Shown: piece after piece, positions 25,539 to 34,158 of the stretch
How positions within the stretch are numbered: position 1 is the first letter of the stretch
Layout of the letters: the number at the start of each line of letters is the position of its first letter
NCBI GenBank assembly: GCA_002345745.1
Contig: DDWQ01000005.1
Coordinates: forward strand, 1 to 64,000
DNA from: Candidatus Moranbacteria bacterium UBA2282
Lineage (GTDB): Bacteria; Patescibacteriota; Minisyncoccia; Moranbacterales; UBA2206
Reading direction: 5' to 3'
Length of the DNA: 64,000 nt
The notes under the pieces: generated by a model
Seen by the model: the letters and a program-made list of their open reading frames with translations, nothing else
The model's database searches: none
Told to the model about the DNA's origin: nothing
Made by a program: the position numbers and the translations under genes

Positions 25539-26240
25539 ATGAAAAAATCAACTTTTGCATGGGAAGAGGAATTGCTGGGTCCGCAGGAGTTTAATTTTGT
25601 TATTGGCATTGACGAGGCGGGACGTGGACCATTAGCGGGACCAGTGGTGGCTAGTGCGGCAATTGTCCGAAAACTTCCTAAGGCTCAACCTTCTCTAATG
25701 TGGGATTTGGTGCGTGACTCCAAAAAACTCTCTCCCAAACAACGAGATAAAGTGTTTGATTTTGTTACAGAAAATTTTTATGTCGGCGTTGGAATTTGCG
25801 ATCATCAAACTATTGATGAAGTGAACATCTTGGAGGCGACTTTTTTGGCGATGAAAAAAGCCCTTTCTGATTTATATCTAAAAATAAATCAAGACTTGTC
25901 CAAATGTGGGCAGGGTCAAACTCACAGAATTCAGGATGCTAAGTATATTATCCTCGTTGATGGTAATAAACAAATTCCCAATCTCTCGCTCTATCAGAAA
26001 GCTGTGATTGGCGGGGATGGCATTGTGAAATCCATTTCCGCAGCTTCTATTGTTGCCAAGGTGACGCGAGATCGAATAATGCTGGAAATGCATAAAAAAT
26101 ATCCAAACTATGGTTTCGATAAGCACAAAGGCTATGGTACGAAAGCACATATGGCAGCCCTGCAGGAATTTGGTCCCTGCAAAATTCACCGGCAAACCTT
26201 CGAACCAATGCCGACTCTTGCCAAACGCAAAATTAGATAG
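25539..26240 (+). CDS. rnhB: Ribonuclease HII
   Basis: A 233-aa enzyme removing ribonucleotides and RNA primers from DNA. The GIDEAGRGPLAGPVVASA motif carries the first catalytic Asp-Glu pair. DSKKLSPKQR, the Asp in ILVDGNKQI, SISAASIVAKVTRDR and the C-terminal HKGYGTKAH are all present. Slightly longer than average because of an insertion around residues 110-135. The short leader has an extended -10 promoter and no Shine-Dalgarno. Confidence 0.95.
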   Translation: MKKSTFAWEEELLGPQEFNFVIGIDEAGRGPLAGPVVASAAIVRKLPKAQPSLMWDLVRDSKKLSPKQRDKVFDFVTENFYVGVGICDHQTIDEVNILEATFLAMKKALSDLYLKINQDLSKCGQGQTHRIQDAKYIILVDGNKQIPNLSLYQKAVIGGDGIVKSISAASIVAKVTRDRIMLEMHKKYPNYGFDKHKGYGTKAHMAALQEFGPCKIHRQTFEPMPTLAKRKIR

Positions 26241-26294
26241 ACACATTTTTGAAATATGCTATAATTGAAACAGTAAAAAATTAGATTAAAATAT

Positions 26295-26648
26295 ATGGAG
26301 CAAAAAGAAATAACTATAAATGACTTGGCCGTAATGATGAAAGAGGGATTTGAAAAATCCGATAAGAGAACAGATGAAAAAATTGAAAAATTGGCAGTCA
26401 TGATTAAGCATAGTTTTGATGGTGTTGATAAAAAATTCGAAGTAATGGCAGAAGAATTTTGGAGCGTGAAGAGGCGGTTGGATATGTTTGAAGGGAAGTT
26501 AGATGTAATTGAGCGAGGTCAGGAGGACATTAAGCTTCGTCAAGACAACTCGGCGTGGCGTTTTGAATTGGAAGAACAAGAAAAAACCTTGGAAAAGCAT
26601 AATGCTCGAATTGGCGTGCTTGAGGAAAAAGTCCTGTTGGCAAGCTAG
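26295..26648 (+). CDS. Coiled-coil hypothetical protein, 117 aa
   Basis: Heptad-rich, highly charged protein without membrane segments (DKRTDEKIEKLAVMIK, ELEEQEKTLEKHNARI). Proteins of this kind are common as hypotheticals in Parcubacteria; no function is known to me. It has its own extended -10 promoter (26257-26265). It precedes the DGR target gene, but nothing links it to the retroelement. Confidence 0.65.
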   Translation: MEQKEITINDLAVMMKEGFEKSDKRTDEKIEKLAVMIKHSFDGVDKKFEVMAEEFWSVKRRLDMFEGKLDVIERGQEDIKLRQDNSAWRFELEEQEKTLEKHNARIGVLEEKVLLAS

Positions 26649-26686
26649 AATTTTTATTTAATGTTTTTGTGTGCAAAATAAAATTT

Positions 26687-29071
26687 ATGAAAAAAATAAA
26701 AAAGATTATTTGTTCTAAAAAAAATCTAAAACGAGATATCAGTATCATCACACTTTCTTTGTTGTTGGCGGTCTCAGTTGTCAAAGCTGGCAACTTGGAT
26801 TCCATTAGCAGTCCGAGTGCTACGGGATATACCTTGACCGATATCTATCAAAGATTGACAACCAATCAAAGTGCAAATGACAGCGAACATATTTTTTCAC
26901 CGTTAGCTGATCCGTCCGCTAGCTTTCATACATTAAAAGAAATTTATGAATCCATTCCAACTATTGAAGCGAGCAAAGTTAAATTAGGCACAGATTATTT
27001 GGGAATTTCTGGAACTCTTTTACCAAGTGGAGGGACAACTGATGCTGGCAATGTGCTAAGTGGCAAAACTTTTTTTGGCAATAATCAAACTGATTGGACT
27101 TTGCAAACTGGATCAATGCCTAACATTGGACAACAAGTTTTGACTCCTGGAATTGTCGATCAAATCATTACTCTCGGTTATCACGATGGCACTGGAAAAG
27201 TTGTCGGTGACACTGACTTAATTTCTGGCAATATCAGAAGCGGAATCAATCTTTTTGGAATAGACGGTGATTCTGACGTGGTGGACACATCATCAGGAAC
27301 GGCAATTGCTAATGAATTGGTGTCAGGAAAAAAAGCGTGGGTTGGTGGGGTTGAACTTACTGGCATGTTAGCGAATATTGGACAGCAAATTCTCACCCCT
27401 GGAATAATAAATCAGACAATTACTTCAGGATATCATAATGGTACAGGATATGTTTTAGGTGACACTGAGTTGATTTCAACTAACATTAAAAGCGGAGTAA
27501 ATATTTTCGGAGTTGCTGGTGATTCTAATGTGGTCGACACTTCTTCGGGAGATGCTGTCGCGGGAAACTTGTTGTCCGGGAAAAAAGCTTGGGTGGACGG
27601 TGCAGAAGTCACGGGAAATTTTGCTTCGCAAGAAAAAACCGCAACCACTGAAGGCGAGCAAATAACGCCAGACTCTGGTAATTGGCTGTCCAAAGTTACA
27701 ATAGCAATAACAAATTTAATTACGGGAAATATTAAAAAATCAGTCACGGTTGGTGGTGTGGCAGGAACTTATTCAGGTTTTCCGGGAACTGGTTGGACAC
27801 CTAATGGGTCTGGCGATGGTTCAACTGCACTCACTCAAACTATTTGTGAAGCGCAGGGTGCCAATTGGAAATGGTTTGAAGATGCCAACGGAGATGGCGA
27901 TACAATTGATCCAGAAGATGGAATTTGCATTAAGACTGCAACTATCACATCAGATTCTTGGAATGGTGCGGAACAAATGAATGGCTATGTTTTGGCTGAC
28001 ACAACTATGGCCTCTGGAACTTCAAATTCCGTGACAGTTGCTGGCACACCATGGGTAGCAGATCGCTATAAAAATGAAATTGTGAAAATCATCTCCGGAA
28101 CAGCTTCGCCTTGTTGGGGAATTGTGAAAACCAACACCACAAACACCATCACAGTTTTTGGCTCTTGGTTGCAATCAACCTATGCGGCTTGTGCGACAAC
28201 TCCAGATGCCACTTCACACATTCAAGTTTTTGATGATAATAAATTCGACAATTCTTTTATTGGAGATTATTCTTGTGCTGGAAATTTTCCAAGCGGAACA
28301 GTGACACTTGGATCGTATCCCACAAGCGGCACAATTGCTTTGGCAGTAACGGATTGCTATGACGGCAAAAGGGATTTATTACCTAATGAAACTGATCGAG
28401 CGGTGCTCTCTGGCACAGTAACGACGACCGATGCCACTTCAGTGACTGATTCTGATCAAGCAATGTCAGTTAACGTCTGGATAGGACAAAAAGTTTTGAT
28501 TACAGGCGGAACAGGCAGTGGTTCATATGGAGTTGTGGAAAGCAACACTGGAACAAAATTGACGGTCGCTAGTTGGAGCGGAACAGCACCTGATGTTGCA
28601 TCAACTTTCAAAATTATTTATATTTTGCCTCGGTCAGCTTATGTTGGTACGGCAGGAATGTCACAAATTATTGGTGGCACAAGTGATGATGTCAAAGCTG
28701 GTCAAGGACCACTTGCGGAGAAACAACTAAAAGAATGGGTCGGCACAAAACTTCCAACCTCGCAAGATTTTTTCGGTTTTTGTGGTGCCACTTCTGGTGA
28801 TGCTGATGGAACTGCTGGTGGCAGCACATATAGTTCCTCTGGTGCTTCGACTAATAGCACAATTGGAAATTATGGATCTAATGTTGGTAGAGGAAAAAAC
28901 GCTGCGCCGAATGATGAATATATGGATCTTTCTAATAGCGGTTCTTGGGAGTGGCTTTCAGAGCAGCACAGTGGCAGTGGTGCTCGGGTTGCCGGCAATA
29001 GCGCTTGCTCGTACTTCGGTAGTTCTAATGTCAACAGTGGCTATCGGTTCAGAGCGGTGTTTCGCCCCTAA
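26687..29071 (+). CDS. DGR target: exported surface protein with C-terminal variable C-type-lectin/FGE-like domain
   Basis: A 794-aa protein. An N-terminal signal/anchor (about 18-37) is followed by at least two copies of an 80-residue repeat containing GQQVLTPGI, GYHDGTG, GDT, LFGIDGDS and SGKKAW, a central beta-rich region, and a C-terminal domain from about residue 650 with GMSQIIGG, LPTSQDFFGFCG and SGSWEWLSEQ. It ends in the variable repeat (residues 756-794) and RFRAVFRP. This is the layout of DGR-diversified ligand-binding domains. Twelve residues in the tail correspond to adenine-containing codons of the template, mostly Asn replaced by Ser, Gly or Tyr. The start at 26687 is chosen because it gives a normal signal sequence. 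The ligand is unknown. Confidence 0.9.
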   Translation: MKKIKKIICSKKNLKRDISIITLSLLLAVSVVKAGNLDSISSPSATGYTLTDIYQRLTTNQSANDSEHIFSPLADPSASFHTLKEIYESIPTIEASKVKLGTDYLGISGTLLPSGGTTDAGNVLSGKTFFGNNQTDWTLQTGSMPNIGQQVLTPGIVDQIITLGYHDGTGKVVGDTDLISGNIRSGINLFGIDGDSDVVDTSSGTAIANELVSGKKAWVGGVELTGMLANIGQQILTPGIINQTITSGYHNGTGYVLGDTELISTNIKSGVNIFGVAGDSNVVDTSSGDAVAGNLLSGKKAWVDGAEVTGNFASQEKTATTEGEQITPDSGNWLSKVTIAITNLITGNIKKSVTVGGVAGTYSGFPGTGWTPNGSGDGSTALTQTICEAQGANWKWFEDANGDGDTIDPEDGICIKTATITSDSWNGAEQMNGYVLADTTMASGTSNSVTVAGTPWVADRYKNEIVKIISGTASPCWGIVKTNTTNTITVFGSWLQSTYAACATTPDATSHIQVFDDNKFDNSFIGDYSCAGNFPSGTVTLGSYPTSGTIALAVTDCYDGKRDLLPNETDRAVLSGTVTTTDATSVTDSDQAMSVNVWIGQKVLITGGTGSGSYGVVESNTGTKLTVASWSGTAPDVASTFKIIYILPRSAYVGTAGMSQIIGGTSDDVKAGQGPLAEKQLKEWVGTKLPTSQDFFGFCGATSGDADGTAGGSTYSSSGASTNSTIGNYGSNVGRGKNAAPNDEYMDLSNSGSWEWLSEQHSGSGARVAGNSACSYFGSSNVNSGYRFRAVFRP

Positions 29072-29072
29072 G
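28952..29072 (+). repeat. DGR variable repeat (VR)
   Basis: A 121-base segment that ends one base after the target gene stop codon. It aligns without gaps to 30175-30295. There are 17 differences, every one at a template adenine (12 to G, 4 to T, 1 to C), and no differences at 83 non-adenine positions. The last 26 bases are invariant and probably include the initiation-of-mutagenic-homing site. Confidence 0.97.
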
Positions 29073-29121
29073 TTTTTTCCCGTCAAAATATTTGATGATT
29101 TGGTGATTTGGATAATTTGAG

Positions 29122-29245
29122 TACCGCGAATTACGCAGATTTAAACTAATTCCGCTAATTTAAATACCGCGAATTACGCAGATTTAAACTAATCCCGCTA
29201 ATTTAAATACCGCGAATTACGCAGATTTAAACTAATTCCGCTAAT
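29122..29245. repeat. 43-base direct repeat, three copies
   Basis: Units at 29122-29164, 29165-29207 and 29208-29245 (last one cut by the next start codon), one base change in unit 2. Each unit contains CGCGAATTACGC and CTAATTCCGC. Inverted words (GCGTAATTCGC, AATTCGCG) follow the gene at 29632-29660, so the GxxExxY gene sits between inverted repeat clusters. Confidence 0.93.
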
Positions 29246-29246
29246 T

Positions 29247-29630
29247 ATGACAGAAAAATTACTGCACAAAGAACTTTTGTATAGGTTGGTAGGCGCCGCG
29301 ATGGATGTACATAAAATTTTAGGACCTGGATTTCTTGAAGGAACTTATCAAAAAGCTTATGAAAAGGAACTAGGGATCCAGAAAATTACTTTTATCTCCC
29401 AGAAGAGAATTAAAATATTCTATAAAGGTATTGATTTGGGATTCCAGGTGCTAGATTTGATTGTGGATAATAAGATAATTATAGAAATAAAAGCTGTTTC
29501 CGAAATTTTACCAATTCATCAAGCTCAGCTAATATCTTATTTGAAAGCGACCGAGTATGAACTTGGAATTTTGATAAACTTTGGTGCTAAAAGTTTACAG
29601 TATAAAAGATTGGTATTTACAAAAAATTAG
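29247..29630 (+). CDS. GxxExxY family protein
   Basis: A 127-aa protein with the name-giving GPGFLEGTY motif (about 27-35) and the later DLIVDNKIIIEIKA, which looks like the PD-(D/E)XK nuclease-fold core (Asp ... Glu-x-Lys). The biological role of the family is not established. Members often occur next to GCGAATT-type repeats, as here. It is embedded in the DGR locus between the target and avd but is not a known DGR component. Confidence 0.88.
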   Translation: MTEKLLHKELLYRLVGAAMDVHKILGPGFLEGTYQKAYEKELGIQKITFISQKRIKIFYKGIDLGFQVLDLIVDNKIIIEIKAVSEILPIHQAQLISYLKATEYELGILINFGAKSLQYKRLVFTKN

Positions 29631-29664
29631 CGTAATTCGCTTAAATTAGAATAATTCGCGTTAT

Positions 29665-30048
29665 ATGGCACGATACGAACATATCAAAATTTTCCAAGTA
29701 GCCTATATTTTGACAGTGGAGATTCATAAAGTTGCATCCAAATTCGGCAAAAAACACCGATATACTTTGGGTGAGAAAATAAAAAATCTTTGCAGTGATA
29801 TGTTGGATATGATCGTGGTGGCAAATGCAGCGACGGAAAAACAAGAATCTTTGAAAATGATTGACGCGCAACTGGAAAAAATCAGAATTCAATTGCGCAT
29901 CGTGTATGATCTGCGAATAATCAGTGCCGGACTGCTAGGCATTCTCAACAAACGCATTGAGGAAGTTGGTCGGCAACTTGGTGGGTGGCAGAAGTGGGCG
30001 GAAGAGGAAGCTTGTCCGTCCGCTCCTGCCAGAGTCTCTGTGGACTAA
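29665..30048 (+). CDS. avd: Avd-like DGR accessory protein (four-helix bundle)
   Basis: A 127-aa helical, basic protein matching the S23/Avd plan: YEHIKIFQVAYILTVEIHK, FGKKHRYTLGEKIKNL, helix 3 with KMIDAQLEKIRIQLRIVYDL, and helix 4 with LNKRIEEVGRQLGGWQKW. In known DGRs, Avd forms a pentameric barrel that binds the reverse transcriptase and template RNA and is needed for mutagenic cDNA synthesis. The position just upstream of the template repeat agrees. The tail after residue 113 (CPSAPARVSVD) is unlike the family and may be a short extension. Confidence 0.88.
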   Translation: MARYEHIKIFQVAYILTVEIHKVASKFGKKHRYTLGEKIKNLCSDMLDMIVVANAATEKQESLKMIDAQLEKIRIQLRIVYDLRIISAGLLGILNKRIEEVGRQLGGWQKWAEEEACPSAPARVSVD

Positions 30049-30174
30049 GGTCTCAGAGAGAGCGCAGAAGACGGGAATTACAGTCCGACTCACTGTTTTT
30101 GTAAAACAGTATATTCGACAAAAGGCTTACACATTTTTTGTGATAGCTTCCGAATTTTGAAAGTAGACGGACAA

Positions 30175-30295
30175 TGGCTTTCAGAGCAGCACAATAACAA
30201 TAATGCTCGGATAGCCGGCAATAACGCTTGCTCGAACTTCAATAATAATAATGTCAACAATGGCAATCGGTTCAGAGCGGTGTTTCGCCCCTAAG
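30175..30295 (+). repeat. DGR template repeat (TR)
   Basis: The invariant template for mutagenic retrohoming, between avd and the reverse transcriptase gene. It holds 38 adenines, many in AAT/AAC codons; read in frame it would give Asn at most variable positions (QHNNNNAR, CSNFNNNNVNNGN). Homology with the VR stops sharply after base 30295, and upstream it fades at a C/G mismatch (30172 against 28949). Confidence 0.97.
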
Positions 30296-30309
30296 CAATT
30301 CCTGAAAAA

Positions 30310-31539
30310 TTAATTCTCATCCCACATAAAGTAGGCGTAGTTTTTGTCAGCCGGACGAAGATAGATTTTGAGAATGCCAAAATGTTTTTCATAGAGAGTT
30401 TTTCGGAGGCCAAAGCAATTGGCGTGCTTGAAAAATCCATAGGTGGAATTTAGGGAGGAAAAAATATGTTGAAAATCTTCCAAAAATTCCGGAAAAACTG
30501 AAAAGCGGTCATAAAAAATTTTGTCGCAGGCGCAAAGATGGTCATTTGGATCGAGCGAATTTAAAATTTTTTGGTTAAACTGCCAGAGAGTATTCTTTAG
30601 CTTTTTGACTGTTCCTCGGCGGATAAGTATGTGATCCGGTTTGGTGATATATCCGCAGAAATTGATGCCTTTGTCACATTGTTGCAAAACTTGTTTTTTT
30701 GGATGAAGTTTGAGTAGTAATTTTTTTTCAACAAACTGAGAAATTTCATCTCGCCAAAAAAGCAATTGTGTCTTGGAAGGATGAAGAAGCAGAAGATCGT
30801 CCATATAGCGAAAGCTATGGGGGCATTTCAAAGTATGTTTGACAAACTGGTCTAGTTCATTGAGATACACATTAGCGAAGAATTGACTGGTCAGGTTGCC
30901 AATCGGCAATCCTTGGTGGCTGGGATTTCCAAAGAGCGATTTGTGCCTTGGAATTGAGCGTAATAATTTGATGTCGCCTTTAACACAATAGTTCAAAGTC
31001 GGATTTTGAAAAACAATTTTTTCCGTTAGCCACAAAATGTCCGGATTTCTGAGATGTTTTTGGATAATTGCAAATAGAATGCGCTTATCGATGCTCACAA
31101 AAAAACTGCGAATGTCAACTTGCAGGTAGAATAATTTTGGGTCAATCGATTTTTTCAGATAGGCGATGGCTTTGTGTGCACCTTTTTCTTTTCGACAGGC
31201 ATAGGAATGAAAAACGAATTTTTTCTCCCAAATCGGTTCCAGATAGCTCACCAAAAGATGATGCACGATGCGGTCGCGAAAATCAGCCGCCCAGACTTCG
31301 CGTAGCTTTGGGTCAATAATAGCAAAACAGGTGTGTTTCCCAGGCTCATATGATTTATTTTTTAACTCGCGTTCTAATCGCAGCAGTTCCACTTCAAAAT
31401 TCAATTCGAATTTAGCGGCATTGGTGGTGTGGCGTTTGGATTTCCGGCATTGATAATATGCTCGTAGAAGATTTTTAAAAGAGAAAATATCTCTCTCAGG
31501 CTGTGTCAATTTTTGTGCTTGAAAAAGTTTTTGTTTCAT
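30310..31539 (-). CDS. DGR-type reverse transcriptase
   Basis: A 409-aa group-II-like reverse transcriptase. Motifs in order: RDRIVHHLL (about 88-96), FHSYACRKEKGAHKA, catalytic Asp in LQVDIRSFF (Asp142), GLPIGNLTSQFFANVYLN with the DGR hallmark IGNLTSQ (213-219), YMDD (245-248), KLHPKKQVLQ and FCGY. No maturase or endonuclease domain is present, as expected for DGRs. The gene is on the strand opposite to the target, avd and TR, with its stop 14 bases beyond the TR end. TR RNA therefore needs its own plus-strand promoter, or transcription from upstream. This convergent layout is less common than the co-linear TR-RT order. Confidence 0.93.
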   Translation of the reverse strand: MKQKLFQAQKLTQPERDIFSFKNLLRAYYQCRKSKRHTTNAAKFELNFEVELLRLERELKNKSYEPGKHTCFAIIDPKLREVWAADFRDRIVHHLLVSYLEPIWEKKFVFHSYACRKEKGAHKAIAYLKKSIDPKLFYLQVDIRSFFVSIDKRILFAIIQKHLRNPDILWLTEKIVFQNPTLNYCVKGDIKLLRSIPRHKSLFGNPSHQGLPIGNLTSQFFANVYLNELDQFVKHTLKCPHSFRYMDDLLLLHPSKTQLLFWRDEISQFVEKKLLLKLHPKKQVLQQCDKGINFCGYITKPDHILIRRGTVKKLKNTLWQFNQKILNSLDPNDHLCACDKIFYDRFSVFPEFLEDFQHIFSSLNSTYGFFKHANCFGLRKTLYEKHFGILKIYLRPADKNYAYFMWDEN

Positions 31540-31603
31540 GGTATTATTTTAGCATGGATATCTTGCAGGTACTTTACTTTTAAATAAATAAATTTATAAA
31601 ATT

Positions 31604-32005
31604 ATGATTAGTGACGCTCGTTGGCGTGAGCGATTTGGAGATTATAAAAAAGCAGTCAGGCGTATGCAGGACGCTCTGAAAAAAGAATCATTTAGCGAGC
31701 TGGAGAAAGACGGTGTAATTCAAAGGTTTGAATTTACTTTTGAACTTGCGTGGAAAACATTAAAAGATTATTTGGAGGATCAAAGTTTCATCGATATTTC
31801 CAGTCCGAAAAAGGCCATCCGTAAAGCGTTCGAAAGTGGAACAATTGCAGATGGCAATATTTGGATTGAAATGCAAGAGGACAGAAATAGAATGTCGCAT
31901 ATATATAATCAAAGCGAAAGTGAAAAGATATTTAAAAATATTAAAGATAAATATATGAAAGCTCTAAATGACTTAGTCATTGCGCTGGAAAAAGAACTCC
32001 AATGA
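31604..32005 (+). CDS. HEPN-type nucleotidyltransferase substrate-binding protein (HI0074-like)
   Basis: A 133-aa helical protein of the HI0074 family. The conserved pieces are RFEFTFELAWKTLKDYL and, near residue 93, EMQEDRNRMSHIY, which includes RNRMSH, an RX4H arrangement as in HEPN RNases. The stop codon overlaps the start of the MNT gene (ATGA). Pairs of this type have been described as toxin-antitoxin modules in which the MNT partner modifies the HEPN protein. Whether this one is toxic is not visible. Confidence 0.85.
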   Translation: MISDARWRERFGDYKKAVRRMQDALKKESFSELEKDGVIQRFEFTFELAWKTLKDYLEDQSFIDISSPKKAIRKAFESGTIADGNIWIEMQEDRNRMSHIYNQSESEKIFKNIKDKYMKALNDLVIALEKELQ

Positions 32006-32304
32006 AATTCGGACTGACTGAAAAAGAAATAATGCTGTTAGTAGGCGTGTTTGAAAAAACTCGCAATATAGAGAAAGTTTTTATTTATGGTTCACGCGTC
32101 AAAGGTAATTACAAAAAAACCTCCGATATTGATTTGGTAGTTTGTTTTGCTTATAATGTCAAAAAAAGCGTTGCTATGCTAAAATCAGAATTGGAAGATT
32201 TACCCATAATTTATAGTATTGATATAATTGATGAAGAAGAAATTGAAGTTGGAAAATTCAAAAATGAATATGCTAGAACAAGGCAGGTTTTTTATATGAA
32301 GTAG
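32002..32304 (+). CDS. Minimal nucleotidyltransferase (MNT, HI0073-like)
   Basis: A 100-aa pol-beta-type nucleotidyltransferase with VFIYGSRVKGNYKKTSDIDL at about residues 25-44 (the GSR...SDIDLV active-site pattern). A third acidic residue may be in YSIDIIDEEE. It overlaps the HEPN gene by 4 bases, indicating translational coupling. Inference: it acts as antitoxin by AMPylating the HEPN partner. Confidence 0.87.
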   Translation: MKFGLTEKEIMLLVGVFEKTRNIEKVFIYGSRVKGNYKKTSDIDLVVCFAYNVKKSVAMLKSELEDLPIIYSIDIIDEEEIEVGKFKNEYARTRQVFYMK

Positions 32305-32318
32305 TGTCTTAAAATAAA

Positions 32319-34025
32319 ATGGAAATTTTTAAAAAATATAAAGAAATAATTTTTCAGCAGATGAAATTTATTTTTATGAAAAACGGACGGGCGATTGTTT
32401 CGGCTATTTTTGTTTTACTGATTGTTTCAAGCGTGACTATTTGGCACGCCTTAGCAACAGAAGCCACTAATATCAATTCTGAATCAAAATTTGCTTGGAG
32501 TGAAAACACTGGCTGGTTGAATTTTGCATCAAGTAATGGTGGTGTGATGGTGACCGATACAAATATCTCCGGCTACATTTGGAGCGAGAATCTTGGTTGG
32601 ATTTCACTTAATTGTTCTAATAGCAACTCTTGTGCCGTTTCCAATTACGAGGTGGCTAATGATGGAGAGGGAAATTTGTCCGGCTTTGCTTGGAGTGACA
32701 CTGTCGGCTGGATAAATTTTTCTCCAACAAACGGCGGAGTGAAAATAGATTCGGGAGGAATTTTTTCTGGTTATGCTTGGGGTGAAAATTTCGGTTGGAT
32801 TGTTTTCAATTGTCAAGACTTGGATGTTTGCACAACTTCAGATTTCAAGGTCAAGACAACCTGGCTGCCCATAAGCGTGAGAAATCAAAATTCCGATGAA
32901 GAGCAAGATGGAGTGGAAGTCTTTGATGTTAATTTTTCCGCTACTGATGCAATGATAGTTATTAATTGGGACACTAATCATAATGCAGACAGTCATATTA
33001 GCTGGGGAACGGACAAAAATCTGGAAAAAGAAAAAAACAATAATAATAAAGAAGAGAAGCATCGAATTGTACTTCGGGACTTGGAATCAAATACAAAATA
33101 TTATTTTCGCGTAAAATCAACAGATGGGAATGATAAATCCGATTCTTCAAGGATTTATTCCGTTTTGACTAAATCGCCATCCGCTATTTTTGCTAAACGC
33201 TCATATCAAAATTTAGAACAGGAGAACTATGAGACGGTGGATATTCAAGTCTCTGATAGGAGCAAAAATGAGGAAAAGCTGGAAAGCTTAGTAGACACTT
33301 TAGTAACTGTTCCGGAAAAAGTTGCGGAAAATATAGAACCAAGCCAAAAAAACAATTGGCTTTTTAGTAGCTTTTCTTTTATTAGCGAAAAAAGTAAGAA
33401 TATCGCTTTCATTACTTGGAATGGAATAGCGTTTGTCTATAATGAGATTTATGTGGCTGTCATTGACGGGCAAAGGCAAATTGCTGGATTTATAATGGCA
33501 ATAAATGATCAGCTCGCCAGCGTCTATGAGTCGGCTATTTCCAAATTTAATAAAGAAAAAGCGACAGAAATCGCTAGACTAAAACAATCTAAATTTTTTA
33601 CCACGCAGGTCTTTAGTCGAAATGAGAAGAAATTGCTAGCTGAAGTACGCTTCCAAATTTTGGATAAATCCGACAATCCTGTAGTTAATTTGGAAGCCAC
33701 ATTATTTTCTGATCCGCAAACAGCCGTCACTGATGATAATGGAGTAGCTTCTTTTAAGGATGTCCTTATTGGCTCACACACATTGGCTTTTGATTATCAG
33801 GGCGAAAATTTTGAGAAAAAAGTGTCTATTGCAGACACTGTGACTGATGAAGGAAAGGTGCGGGCAGAAGTGGTGGAGGTCAAGGCAGAAAAAGAAAAAT
33901 TGGCTTGGTGGATGTGGACGGTAATGATTCTTCTGATTGTGACAGCATCTTTAGCAATATACTTTGCCAGAAAATATTATTTGCTAAAAATCGCAAAGGA
34001 TGATAAATTAGTTAGTAGTAAATAA
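32319..34025 (+). CDS. Cell-surface protein with WSENxGW repeats and C-terminal membrane anchor
   Basis: A 568-aa protein. An N-terminal signal/anchor segment (about 23-45) is followed by four or five copies of a repeat of the form AWSENTGWLNF / IWSENLGWISL / AWSDTVGWINF / AWGENFGWIVF (about 58-165). A fibronectin-like domain (about 205-285, NTKYYFRVKSTDG), a long linker, a carboxypeptidase-regulatory-like beta domain (about 450-510) and a C-terminal transmembrane helix (about 528-550) follow. Internal starts at 32361 or 32376 would give a more typical signal peptide. This repeat type is common on CPR envelopes; the ligand is unknown. Confidence 0.75.
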   Translation: MEIFKKYKEIIFQQMKFIFMKNGRAIVSAIFVLLIVSSVTIWHALATEATNINSESKFAWSENTGWLNFASSNGGVMVTDTNISGYIWSENLGWISLNCSNSNSCAVSNYEVANDGEGNLSGFAWSDTVGWINFSPTNGGVKIDSGGIFSGYAWGENFGWIVFNCQDLDVCTTSDFKVKTTWLPISVRNQNSDEEQDGVEVFDVNFSATDAMIVINWDTNHNADSHISWGTDKNLEKEKNNNNKEEKHRIVLRDLESNTKYYFRVKSTDGNDKSDSSRIYSVLTKSPSAIFAKRSYQNLEQENYETVDIQVSDRSKNEEKLESLVDTLVTVPEKVAENIEPSQKNNWLFSSFSFISEKSKNIAFITWNGIAFVYNEIYVAVIDGQRQIAGFIMAINDQLASVYESAISKFNKEKATEIARLKQSKFFTTQVFSRNEKKLLAEVRFQILDKSDNPVVNLEATLFSDPQTAVTDDNGVASFKDVLIGSHTLAFDYQGENFEKKVSIADTVTDEGKVRAEVVEVKAEKEKLAWWMWTVMILLIVTASLAIYFARKYYLLKIAKDDKLVSSK

Positions 34026-34158
34026 AAGCTTAATCAAAATATACAGATTTGTTAACAAATAATCTTTTCGCTAAAAACTCCCAAATTTTGGCTATGACTG
34101 GTTAAAAATTGAGAAGTTTCGCTTGAAAAATTATTTATTAACAAACCTGAAAAAATTT

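Noticed and set aside
29122..29245. 43-base repeats considered as a CRISPR array
   Set aside because: Repeats are directly abutting with no unique spacers and only three copies.
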